A stretch of 22,196 nt of DNA from Firmicutes bacterium UBA6226 (lineage in GTDB: Bacteria; Bacillota_A; Clostridia; Peptostreptococcales; Acidaminobacteraceae). Location: NCBI GenBank assembly GCA_002441045.1, contig DJWQ01000076.1, positions 1 to 22,196 on the forward strand, in the 5' to 3' direction. Shown here in pieces: positions 1-6,875 of this stretch. The notes under the pieces are model-generated. The model saw only the letters and a list, made by a program, of their open reading frames with translations, did not search any database and was not told the origin of the DNA. The position numbers and the translations under genes were made by a program. Within the stretch, counting starts at the first letter, position 1. Each line of letters starts with the position of its first letter.

Positions 1-616
1 TTTCTTCTAGGAACAACCGCGTATGCTTCTCTGTTTGAATTCTCGCTTCATCGCAATCTCTATTTTTTATTGCATCTGCAATACTTTTGAAAGATTCAAT
101 GAGGATATCATAGTGTTGAATTACGTAATGAATCGATTGAAGAAATCTAGCAGTTTTCGTATTAAGTGAATCCAAGGTATCGATTAAAATCACATTTTTA
201 GAAGCTTTTCTAATGATTTCATGAAACAATTGGTCGTCTTGAATACATTGTTTATAATCAATCTCTAAATCATACTTGCCAAAGCGATCGATGATAGCGA
301 ATAGAGCTCTAATTTCATCTTCAGTTGCTCTTTTAGCAGCAAGTTCAGATGCAAATGCTTCAAGATTCTTTTTTACTTCATACGCATTTTTAACTGTTGG
401 TATATCGATTTGAGTGACAAAGGTGCCAACGCGCGGTCTAAATTCTACCAAATCAATCTGTGCTAACTTAATAAGCGCTTCCCTAACCGGCGTTCTACTC
501 ACGCCAAATTCTGAACAGAGGTCCTTTTCGAAAATCGGATCACCCGGTTTCATCTCAAGTTCGATTATTCTTCTTTTCAATTCTTCGTAAATAACTGCTT
601 TTGATTGTTTTTGCAT
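1..616 (-). CDS. GntR-family (FadR/FCD subfamily) transcriptional regulator, C-terminus cut by window edge
   Basis: Translation from the ATG at 616 gives 205 residues before the window ends. Residues about 1-70 form a winged helix-turn-helix with the GntR signature (KDLCSEFGVSRTPVREAL, about 31-48) followed by RPRVGTFV, the wing. Residues about 75-205 are helical and fit an FCD ligand-binding domain, with D128 and H132 (D-x3-H) and H198 as likely metal ligands. The position where FCD proteins usually carry another His, at the start of the FKSIADAI helix, appears to be Phe (F176), so metal binding may be altered. A GAGGGTG ribosome binding site precedes the start. FCD regulators usually sense small organic acids and often repress a neighbouring catabolic operon; the target here probably lies beyond the left edge. 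Family is clear from sequence; effector is unknown. Confidence 0.9.
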   Translation of the reverse strand, partial: MQKQSKAVIYEELKRRIIELEMKPGDPIFEKDLCSEFGVSRTPVREALIKLAQIDLVEFRPRVGTFVTQIDIPTVKNAYEVKKNLEAFASELAAKRATEDEIRALFAIIDRFGKYDLEIDYKQCIQDDQLFHEIIRKASKNVILIDTLDSLNTKTARFLQSIHYVIQHYDILIESFKSIADAIKNRDCDEARIQTEKHTRLFLEE

Positions 617-643
617 AGTCACCCTCGTGTTAAGAATACTTTC

Positions 644-672
644 ATTATACACGAAACCTTGTCGCAAACCAA
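644..672 (-). promoter_or_regulatory. Putative sigma-A promoter of the GntR gene
   Basis: On the minus strand, TTGGTT (667-672) is followed after 17 bases by a perfect TATAAT (644-649), about 28 bases before the GntR start codon. The gene therefore probably has its own promoter although it lies downstream of ndk on the same strand. Confidence 0.6.
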
Positions 673-751
673 TAAAAAGAGAAACGAGCTGCTCCTTGAT
701 AAACATGTGATATATCAGCTATATATCAAATTTATCACTTTAATGGAAGAC

Positions 752-780
752 ATACAATGTTTGTTGAACAAGTATACAAT
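752..780. promoter_or_regulatory. Candidate operator: two ATACAAT direct repeats upstream of the GntR gene
   Basis: ATACAAT occurs at 752-758 and 774-780, 22 bases apart (about two helical turns). The second copy lies in GTATACAAT, which resembles the TTGTATACAA-type half sites bound by many GntR-family regulators. A separate inverted repeat, TGATATAT/ATATATCA with a 5-base centre, lies at 708-728. Both sit upstream of the GntR promoter. Autoregulation is an inference. Confidence 0.3.
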
Positions 781-788
781 ATTCTTGA

Positions 789-1217
789 TTATTTATTTGA
801 AAACCAAATTGCTATTTCTCTTTGACTGCTTGCTACCGAGTCCGAACCGTGAACGCAATTAACCGTTGTCGACGTACCAAATCTACCTCTGATCGTCTTT
901 GACTCCGCATTTTCAGGATTCGTAGCACCATTTAATCGTCTTACTTTATCGATTGCATCTTCACCTTCTAACACCATGGCAATCAATGGACCAGATAGCA
1001 TGAATTTCTCTAGATCCGGGTAAAATGATTTTTCAACATGTTCAATATAATGCTGTCTAAGTATTTCTGGCGTTGCATACTGCATTTCTAATCTAAGTAA
1101 ATGTAGAGCGTTTGATTCATATTCCGTCAAAATGACCCCTGTAAGGTTTCTGTTAACCGCATCAGGTTTTATAATTACAAAAGTTCTTTCAATATTTTTC
1201 CCCTTTTTTTCTTCCAT
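789..1217 (-). CDS. ndk: Nucleoside diphosphate kinase
   Basis: A 142-aa protein that transfers the gamma-phosphate between NTPs and NDPs through a phospho-histidine, in the cytoplasm. Visible family features are the N-terminal FVIIKPDA stretch (ATP-site K17), GPLIAMVLEG (about 76-85), NGATNPENAESKTIRGRFG (about 96-114) and the catalytic NCVHGSDS with H123. The usual IRGDFG is IRGRFG here, and the linker to the catalytic His reads TSTT, a modest variation. Length is normal for the family. The ATG at 1217 is chosen because AGGGGTGG lies about 5 bases upstream; a GTG at 1226 falls inside that binding site. It sits alone between the terminator of the 228-aa protein gene and the GntR gene. Confidence 0.95.
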   Translation of the reverse strand: MEEKKGKNIERTFVIIKPDAVNRNLTGVILTEYESNALHLLRLEMQYATPEILRQHYIEHVEKSFYPDLEKFMLSGPLIAMVLEGEDAIDKVRRLNGATNPENAESKTIRGRFGTSTTVNCVHGSDSVASSQREIAIWFSNK

Positions 1218-1350
1218 CGTTTCCACCCCTTTTCTAGTGTTTTAACATTTCAGTACTCTAGCTATTTTATTTATACCAAGATAGGCATCATTCAATCACA
1301 ACTAAAACTTCGAATTGTTTTGCAGATTTTACATCAATTTCATTGCTGCT

Positions 1351-1384
1351 AAATAAAAAGACTTGCTAGATTACTAGCAAGTCT
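1351..1384 (-). terminator. Rho-independent terminator overlapping the stop codon of the 228-aa protein gene
   Basis: Arms AGACTTGCTAG (1359-1369) and CTAGCAAGTCT (1374-1384) form a perfect 11-bp stem with a 4-base loop. On the minus strand the stem is followed by TTTTATTT. The TAG stop codon (1374-1376) lies in the stem, so the hairpin starts within the last codons of the gene. Confidence 0.9.
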
Positions 1385-2060
1385 GATGAATCAAATAGAC
1401 ACGATTTTCGTCCTCATTCAGGATCACTTTATCAAAAGCACCTTTCGTAAGGTTTTTTGCCACTTTCGTATAATACTGTTTAAGCCGTTCTTCAGAAGTA
1501 ATTGATGCACAAAGAAGCGATAACTCTGCAATTAAAAGTGTGGCTGAGACTTCGCCACGCAATTTTTCACTTTCTTCTATCCTATCTTTCATAAAGCACT
1601 TTGATACTGAAACTCTTTCAAGGTCCAGTGAATTTAGCTGCTTATAAACTGCTGGCTCTAAAGAAAATGTTTGTGTTTGCCCTGACAAAAAATCCACTTG
1701 ATCCGACCAAAATCGGTAATAGTCATCTTTCAGTTCAGAAACCACATTTTGCTTGCCTTCAGAATAAAATGCCAAAAGTTTTTCTAGCGTTAAAACCGCT
1801 TCATTTGTCATAGGCTGGAACAATGCATTCTTTTTCAGTTCTTCAATTGAACGCATAACCCCTTCGAAATCAACGCAAATGTAGAGACGTCTTACACCAC
1901 TTTCAAATCCCCTTTTCACTTCACGTTTTTCAAACAAATAAAGCGCAGCAAATAAAAACACTATTAATGCAAGAATTTGCATCTCTGACAATTGATCCAT
2001 TCTGACGAAAAGGAGTAGGAGTAATGCGATAATTACCATTACTTTTGTATATTTTTTCAT
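1374..2060 (-). CDS. Membrane-anchored protein of unknown function (two N-terminal membrane segments)
   Basis: A 228-aa protein I do not recognise. Two hydrophobic segments lie at about residues 7-20 and 28-44, separated by a short loop. They are followed by a soluble, mostly helical region of about 180 residues with many charged and leucine residues and no catalytic motif that I can see. Its helical spacing (ELKKNALFQPM, LEKLLAFYSEGKQ) is loosely TPR-like, but this is only an impression. The start ATG overlaps the stop of the upstream 289-aa gene in an ATGA arrangement, indicating translational coupling, so the two products probably act together. It is the last gene of a rubredoxin-led operon, and its stop codon lies in the terminator. 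Confidence 0.75.
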   Translation of the reverse strand: MKKYTKVMVIIALLLLLFVRMDQLSEMQILALIVFLFAALYLFEKREVKRGFESGVRRLYICVDFEGVMRSIEELKKNALFQPMTNEAVLTLEKLLAFYSEGKQNVVSELKDDYYRFWSDQVDFLSGQTQTFSLEPAVYKQLNSLDLERVSVSKCFMKDRIEESEKLRGEVSATLLIAELSLLCASITSEERLKQYYTKVAKNLTKGAFDKVILNEDENRVYLIHQTC

Positions 2061-2926
2061 TTTACTAAACTGAGGATTTCATTTTCCCTGAGTTTAATTT
2101 CTTCAACGACTTCGCTATATGGTTTCATAAAGTTTGTGTATTTTCCTATTACTGCATTTAAAAGGTAATGCATATCAATAATATCTACATCTCTAATCAT
2201 ACATCTGCTTGCAGTTAATAGGAATCGATCCATTTTAGGTGCATCTTTCATCAACTTGCGGTAAAGGTACTCTGAAATCTTCTTATCATGAACATCTAAC
2301 ATTGAAAAGTAGAGTGATAAGTCTTTATTGTCATAATGCTTAAAGATTATTTCCCTTACTTTTGCATGTCCTTGTTCCTTCTTAATTTGTCGCAAAGCAA
2401 GTAAGTCATATTTAAGTTTACGATATGTCATATCGAAGTTTTTATATTTGATATCAATTTCATTTTCTTCATTGATATCTAACACCTCTCTCTCATCGAA
2501 GATCCTCTTATAGTTGTTTTTAAGGAACTCTTCTCCCAAAAGAGAAATTAAGTAGCTAATAATTGCATTTGATTCAATACCTTTTTGAATCATAAGTGCG
2601 CCAGAGCCTAAGATGACAATTTTAGAGAAGTAGACATCACTTTCATCAAAGTTGAAAGCATAGCATTCAATAATGTCCGAAATGACTTCTGTTGAAAGTT
2701 CAGATGCTAACAATGAGATGAATAGATGAAAAGTATGATCGATGTTATAAACTGGTGAGTTGGTAATCGCATCAATATTTTTTGCTTTAGCGATATCATT
2801 TGCTTTACTAACCAGTTTGATGTAATTGATTAATCTAAACTTGTCCGTTATCGGTAAAGTTTTGATTCGATCGAGTTGAAATGTGTTTTCAAAATAATCT
2901 GTGATGTGGTCGTATTTATTAATCAT
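2057..2926 (-). CDS. Helical cytoplasmic protein of unknown function
   Basis: A 289-aa protein with no signal peptide and no clear membrane segment. It is rich in Ile, Leu, Lys and Asp and looks all-helical. A small hydrophobic stretch, IVILGSGALMIQKG (about residues 103-116), precedes ESNAIISYLISLLGEEF. The C-terminal third has repeated helix pairs such as LYFSMLDVHDKKISEYLYRK. I cannot assign a family. It starts 11 bases after the rubredoxin stop with a GGAGGCG binding site, and its own stop overlaps the start of the 228-aa membrane protein gene. The context suggests a soluble partner of that membrane protein. Confidence 0.75.
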   Translation of the reverse strand: MINKYDHITDYFENTFQLDRIKTLPITDKFRLINYIKLVSKANDIAKAKNIDAITNSPVYNIDHTFHLFISLLASELSTEVISDIIECYAFNFDESDVYFSKIVILGSGALMIQKGIESNAIISYLISLLGEEFLKNNYKRIFDEREVLDINEENEIDIKYKNFDMTYRKLKYDLLALRQIKKEQGHAKVREIIFKHYDNKDLSLYFSMLDVHDKKISEYLYRKLMKDAPKMDRFLLTASRCMIRDVDIIDMHYLLNAVIGKYTNFMKPYSEVVEEIKLRENEILSLVK

Positions 2927-2937
2927 GTTCGCCTCCG

Positions 2938-3105
2938 CTATTTATTTTCTACAGGTATAAAAGCCATTTTAGGTTGGTTGCAGGTTGGGCATCTCCAGTC
3001 ATCAGGCAAGTCCTCAAACGCAGTTCCTTTCGGTATTTCATGCATCCAGTCTCCTTTTTCAGGGCGATACACATAGCTGCAAACAGTACAACGATATTCT
3101 CCCAT
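2938..3105 (-). CDS. Rubredoxin
   Basis: A short gene (55 aa) coding for a rubredoxin, a one-iron electron carrier of the anaerobe cytoplasm. The four iron ligands are in two CxxC motifs: CTVC (C6, C9) and CPTC (C39, C42). Between them are the typical aromatic and acidic core residues YVYRPEKGDW, GTAFEDLPDDWRC. Length matches the family (about 52-56 aa). The start has an AGGAGGGAT binding site. Rubredoxins pass electrons to oxygen- and peroxide-reducing enzymes such as rubrerythrin, desulfoferrodoxin and flavodiiron proteins; none is encoded next to it. It is the first gene of the operon with the 289-aa and 228-aa proteins, and its promoter region holds a Fur/PerR-like sequence. Confidence 0.95.
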   Translation of the reverse strand: MGEYRCTVCSYVYRPEKGDWMHEIPKGTAFEDLPDDWRCPTCNQPKMAFIPVENK

Positions 3106-3150
3106 AATCCCTCCTAATGAATGTTATTAAGTGAAAAACCAATTCTCCCT

Positions 3151-3166
3151 CATTATTATTATATCA
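3151..3166 (-). promoter_or_regulatory. Extended -10 promoter of the rubredoxin operon with Fur/PerR-like sequence
   Basis: The minus strand reads TGATATAATAATAATG: TGA-TATAAT (3158-3166) is an extended -10, and no good -35 is visible. TATAATAATAATG (3151-3163) matches 12 of 13 bases with the sequence at the ferritin promoter (21631-21643) and resembles half of a PerR/Fur box. It lies about 50 bases before the rubredoxin start codon. Confidence 0.5.
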
Positions 3167-3262
3167 CGCTAAATTGTAAAATATAGACTAAATCAATCAA
3201 AAAGTGTTTTTACAAAAAAACAGGGTAAATAAAGCATAACGAATTAAACATGGGAGGAAATT

Positions 3263-3802
3263 ATGCTAAAGATTTACACAAGGACAGGCGATAGTGGTGA
3301 AACTAGTTTGTATGATGGCGCACGTGTACCAAAGGATTCAGTAAGAGTTGAAAGCTATGGTACTGTAGACGAGCTTAACTCTTATCTCGGTCTTGCAAGA
3401 CAGTATACTACGGATGATGACATCAAAGATAAACTGCTCAGAATCCAGCGTACATTATTCAATGTCGCAGGTGAACTCGCAACAACAGTCGGAGAGAACT
3501 TCCCTGAAAAAGTAAGTGATGACGATGTTAAATGGTTAGAAGATACGATTGACTATTATTTAGATCAAATGAATCGAGCAGAAATATTTCAATTTATCAT
3601 CCCAGGAAGCAATCTAACAAGTGCCTCTTTACATGTAGCTAGAACCATTTGCAGACGGGCTGAGAGAAGAATTCTCGCTTTACATGAAGAATCTCAGGTT
3701 AGACCGACGCTGATGAAATATGTCAATCGTTTGTCAGATGCACTATATGCGATTGCAAGATATTCGGAAACAGAGTTATTGAAGGTAGAATTTAAGAAAT
3801 AA
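3263..3802 (+). CDS. pduO: PduO-type ATP:cob(I)alamin adenosyltransferase
   Basis: A 179-aa protein of the PduO/MMAB family, which transfers the adenosyl group of ATP to cob(I)alamin to make coenzyme B12. The N-terminal ATP-binding signature TRTGDSGETSL (6-16) and VESYGTVDELNS (about 29-40) are intact, as are RRAERRI (131-137) and the C-terminal NRLSDALYAIARY (155-167). Length is standard for the single-domain form. The start is supported by GGGAGG five to six bases upstream. Thirty-five bases separate it from the next plus-strand gene, so the two are probably co-transcribed. No cobalamin riboswitch is visible in the short leader, and I see no clear promoter there. Confidence 0.92.
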   Translation: MLKIYTRTGDSGETSLYDGARVPKDSVRVESYGTVDELNSYLGLARQYTTDDDIKDKLLRIQRTLFNVAGELATTVGENFPEKVSDDDVKWLEDTIDYYLDQMNRAEIFQFIIPGSNLTSASLHVARTICRRAERRILALHEESQVRPTLMKYVNRLSDALYAIARYSETELLKVEFKK

Positions 3803-3837
3803 TTATCTGCTTTCTTAAATGAAGAAAGGAGGCCTAT

Positions 3838-4722
3838 ATGGAGAGATTGAAAGGTATGCTCTTTGGTGCTTTTGTCGCTGATGCATACGCACTTGGTTTA
3901 CACTGGATATACGACCTTGAAAAGCTTGCTATGTACAGCGAAAGAGACAATTTGATGATGACACCTTTAAAAGATAGCTTTCATCTCGGTAAGGTAAAAG
4001 GTGATTTCACCCATTATGGGGATCAAAGCTTACTCCTTCTTAAGAGCATAGCTTCAAATAATGGTTTTTCTCTGTCAGTATTTAAAAAGCATTGGTTAAC
4101 CTTTATGAGCAAATATGAAGGGTATATGGACCGAGCTTCGAAAGAATCGATTGAGCTTTTGGATAGTAATACTTTAAAAGGTTCTTCTTCAAACGAACTG
4201 GGAGGCTTAGCACGAGTTGCCCCATTGATTTATTATCATTTTGATGATCCTGAACTTAAGACGTTGGTTGAAGCTGAAACGCGTTTAACTCATAATAACG
4301 ATACTTTGATCTACTACGGCCAATTTATTACGGATGTCATATTAGAACTTGTGATCGGGAAACCACTTGTAGATACGTTGAATAAGGTTGCTGCCAGTTA
4401 TCCAAAAATTCAACCGCTACTTGACATGTGTAAGAGTCGATTGACTGAAGAGACGATTTCTGTGCTTCACGATATTGGGCAAAGCTGTTCAAGTCAGTTT
4501 GCTTTTCCAGCGGTGCTTTATTTGCTGTTAAAATACCCTGGTGATTTTGTAACCAGTATGAATCAAAATGTATTATCTGGTGGTGATTCAGCTGGACGCG
4601 GTATGGTCTTAGGAATGTTACAAGGCGCTACTGTTGGCTATTCACAAATTCCACAAGAATGGTTACAGGAAATAAAGGTTTTTGAGTTAATCGACAGTTT
4701 TACGCAACACAAACAGATATAA
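3838..4722 (+). CDS. ADP-ribosylglycohydrolase (DraG/ARH) family protein, atypical metal-site subfamily
   Basis: A 294-aa protein with the family opening LKGMLFGAFVADAYALGLHWIYD (residues 4-26) and the closing GGDSAGRGMVLGMLQGA (248-264). Classical DraG/ARH enzymes bind two Mg ions through TDDT near the N-terminus and GGDTDT near the C-terminus and remove ADP-ribose from proteins. Here these read THYGDQ (58-63) and GGDSAG, so several metal-binding Asp/Thr residues are absent. THNND (151-155) is a further conserved patch. From memory, a whole bacterial subfamily shares the THYGDQ and GGDSA.RG pattern, so this is probably a distinct activity, not decay. It has an AAGGAGG binding site and follows the cobalamin adenosyltransferase gene. 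Substrate unknown. Confidence 0.85.
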   Translation: MERLKGMLFGAFVADAYALGLHWIYDLEKLAMYSERDNLMMTPLKDSFHLGKVKGDFTHYGDQSLLLLKSIASNNGFSLSVFKKHWLTFMSKYEGYMDRASKESIELLDSNTLKGSSSNELGGLARVAPLIYYHFDDPELKTLVEAETRLTHNNDTLIYYGQFITDVILELVIGKPLVDTLNKVAASYPKIQPLLDMCKSRLTEETISVLHDIGQSCSSQFAFPAVLYLLLKYPGDFVTSMNQNVLSGGDSAGRGMVLGMLQGATVGYSQIPQEWLQEIKVFELIDSFTQHKQI

Positions 4723-4775
4723 AATTTGTCCACTAGCAAGATAGGGTTAATAATAATCGTTGCTGCATCATAAAA

Positions 4776-4813
4776 GGAGCTGTTGTTCATCTGATTAAGA
4801 TTTCAACAGCTCC
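4776..4813 (+). terminator. Inverted repeat, probable weak terminator after the ADP-ribosylglycohydrolase-like gene
   Basis: GGAGCTGTTG (4776-4785) and CAACAGCTCC (4804-4813) form a perfect 10-bp stem with an 18-base loop, about 55 bases after the stop. The following bases (AATTTGATTATAATT) are AT-rich but not a solid T tract. A TTTTA run follows the stem on the other strand, though no minus-strand gene ends there. Confidence 0.5.
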
Positions 4814-4866
4814 AATTTGATTATAATTACTTGAAGAAATACGATAATATGGATTGGAGGCAATCT

Positions 4867-5805
4867 ATGTTTACAATAAAAAAACTACAGGCTGCATATG
4901 AAAATGCCTCAAGGCTCCCACTGAACAAGGACTCTAAATATATATTTTTTAGCGATGTTCATCGCGGCGATAATAGTCTTGCAGATGAGTTTGCACACAA
5001 TCAAAATCTATACGCTTATGCACTCTCCCACTACTATGAGGCTGGATTTACCTACATCGAGGTCGGTGATGGCGATGAGCTTTGGGAACATAAAAAATTC
5101 AATGTCATTCGATATGCACATAGTGACGTATTTATGATTTTAAGAAAGTTCTATGATTTAGATCGCTTTATTATGCTCTATGGCAATCATAACATGGCAT
5201 TCAAGCATCAAACGCAAGCACAAAAGCATTTATTTACCTTTTACGATGAATATGAAGAGTTTTTTAACGAGCTCTTTCCAAATATAGAGGTTAAAGAATC
5301 CGTTGTACTCACCTGCGAAGACTCACCTTTGGAGTTATTTGTAACCCATGGTCATCAAGGTGATTTCCTCAACGATCAGCTTTGGCCAGTCATGCGAACT
5401 TTAAGTCGATATTTTTGGAGATACTTTCATGTTGTCGGCTTTCAAAATCCAGCAAGTCCTGCAAAAAATGCACACAAGCGACACAAACTTGAAGACAACT
5501 ATTATAAATTTATCGAGCAAGAGCGCAAAATGCTCTTAGTTGGACATACACATCGACCAAAGTTTCCTAAACACGGTGAATTACCTTACTTCAATACAGG
5601 GTGCTGTATCCACCCTAGAAATATCACTGGTATTGAAATTGAAAATAATCATATATCACTTATTGAATGGCGAATCAAACCCAATGAAGAAGGCACACTT
5701 CAAATCATTAGGCGAATCGTTCGCGGCCCTAGACCACTTTCGGATTTTGTTTATATGTCAACCGACGCCAAGCCCACTCGACCGGTCCGAAACGATGACT
5801 TTTAA
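4867..5805 (+). CDS. Metallophosphoesterase (calcineurin-like, LpxH/YbbF-like fold)
   Basis: A 312-aa protein with all motifs of the binuclear metallophosphoesterase superfamily: SDVH (29-32), VGDGDELWE (66-74), GNHN (106-109), THGH (160-163) and VGHTHRP (225-231). It should hydrolyse a phosphomonoester or diester. The layout resembles UDP-2,3-diacylglucosamine hydrolase relatives, but nothing in the window points to lipid A, so the substrate is open. The ATG at 4867 is chosen because TTGGAGG lies six bases upstream; an upstream TTG (4831) in the same frame has no binding site. The last 77 bases overlap the 3' end of the convergent DUF418 gene. Confidence 0.88.
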   Translation: MFTIKKLQAAYENASRLPLNKDSKYIFFSDVHRGDNSLADEFAHNQNLYAYALSHYYEAGFTYIEVGDGDELWEHKKFNVIRYAHSDVFMILRKFYDLDRFIMLYGNHNMAFKHQTQAQKHLFTFYDEYEEFFNELFPNIEVKESVVLTCEDSPLELFVTHGHQGDFLNDQLWPVMRTLSRYFWRYFHVVGFQNPASPAKNAHKRHKLEDNYYKFIEQERKMLLVGHTHRPKFPKHGELPYFNTGCCIHPRNITGIEIENNHISLIEWRIKPNEEGTLQIIRRIVRGPRPLSDFVYMSTDAKPTRPVRNDDF

Positions 5806-6874
5806 GCCAAAGATTGCTTAGTATTATCTGTATGAGGATAAACCCAATCGCTAAATACCAGTACATCGCTGGCTCTAACTTCTGAAAATTGGCTAATCCA
5901 TAACCATAGTAAAAGAAAGTAAAGCAAATGGTTTGAGTCAAATAATTCGTGACTGCCATCTGTCCCAAACTTGCTAATGGTTTTACGATGGCTCTTGTCC
6001 ATCTATTTTGACAGAATAGAATTAATATACAAGCATAGAATGTAGCACCTGATAATGTACCCAGCTCTTTACTCAAGCTCTGTGAAAAACCACTTGATAG
6101 GACATTTTCCGTAGTGCTCACCCCTATGAAAATCACACCCATTAGTATCGCTAATCTTTTGACTACGATTTGATATTTTTTGATTTGACTAAAAAAACCT
6201 GATTTTGCAAAGCCGTATCCCAGTAAAAAGAGACCATAAATCCTAATTGGAACCAATAGCAAATTGGTGAGAACCAGTGGCACTTCATGCGTCAATCTAT
6301 AAGATAGCATCTCAAAATAACTGGAACTTTGATAGGCATTAAATGCTGTTTTTGCAAGAGCATCACTTTCGGAAGATGGGAAGCCTGAAATATAAGCGAA
6401 AATCAATGCTGAAGCAAGCCACCATATTAATCCTGTCTGTATCAAGACCTTTGGCGTTTTATCACGTTTTCTGATCAAAAAAAAGCCTGTGAAAGCATAG
6501 ACGTGTAAAATATCACCATACCAAACCAAGGTCATATGAATCAGCCCCATGAAGAGCAAAATTGTTAACCTGCGTTTAAAGAGTGATGTGTTCTGCAAAA
6601 GGGTTGTTTCATCTAACGTCAATGTATCTTTAAAAACAAAATAATAAAAACCAGCTCCAAAGAGCATAGAGAATAATGAATAAAATTTACCTACTGCAAG
6701 CGTATCAATTAGCCATAGACTTAGTGAAAAAGATTCAGTTAAAGACGATGCGACGTCAGAATATAACGTCGCATCTATCATTGTTAAATTTACTAGTAGG
6801 ACGCCAAACAAAGCAAATCCTCTAATAATATCCAGTTCAATTATCCTATTTTTCTTCGCTATTGGTGAAACCAT
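5729..6874 (-). CDS. DUF418 family integral membrane protein (YeiB-like)
   Basis: A 381-aa polytopic membrane protein with about 8-10 hydrophobic segments. The N-terminal RIIELDIIRGFALFGVLLVN and the C-terminal FGPVEWAWRRLTY are hallmarks of the DUF418/YeiB family, which is of unknown function and distantly related to acyltransferase-like membrane proteins. It starts one base after the stop of the 458-aa protein gene (TAA-G-ATG) with no strong binding site of its own, so it is probably translated by reinitiation. Its last 77 bases are antisense to the metallophosphoesterase gene. The canonical C-terminus lies inside the overlap, so the overlap is a real feature of this frame. Confidence 0.88.
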   Translation of the reverse strand: MVSPIAKKNRIIELDIIRGFALFGVLLVNLTMIDATLYSDVASSLTESFSLSLWLIDTLAVGKFYSLFSMLFGAGFYYFVFKDTLTLDETTLLQNTSLFKRRLTILLFMGLIHMTLVWYGDILHVYAFTGFFLIRKRDKTPKVLIQTGLIWWLASALIFAYISGFPSSESDALAKTAFNAYQSSSYFEMLSYRLTHEVPLVLTNLLLVPIRIYGLFLLGYGFAKSGFFSQIKKYQIVVKRLAILMGVIFIGVSTTENVLSSGFSQSLSKELGTLSGATFYACILILFCQNRWTRAIVKPLASLGQMAVTNYLTQTICFTFFYYGYGLANFQKLEPAMYWYLAIGFILIQIILSNLWLKSHRFGPVEWAWRRLTYKQNPKVV

Positions 6875-6875
6875 C

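Noticed and set aside
605..862. Plus-strand open frame of 85 codons
   Set aside because: It spans the GntR start, promoter and ndk end on the opposite strand, starts at TTG without a binding site and has no recognisable sequence.
2876..3076. Plus-strand open frame of 66 codons
   Set aside because: It is the antisense of the rubredoxin gene, whose four Cys ligands are clear.
3181..3262. Possible cobalamin riboswitch or promoter before the adenosyltransferase gene
   Set aside because: The leader is too short for a B12 aptamer, no B12-box-like sequence is seen and no -35/-10 pair has acceptable spacing.
4831..4866. Upstream TTG start extending the metallophosphoesterase by 12 residues
   Set aside because: No ribosome binding site precedes it, whereas TTGGAGG is well placed before the ATG at 4867.
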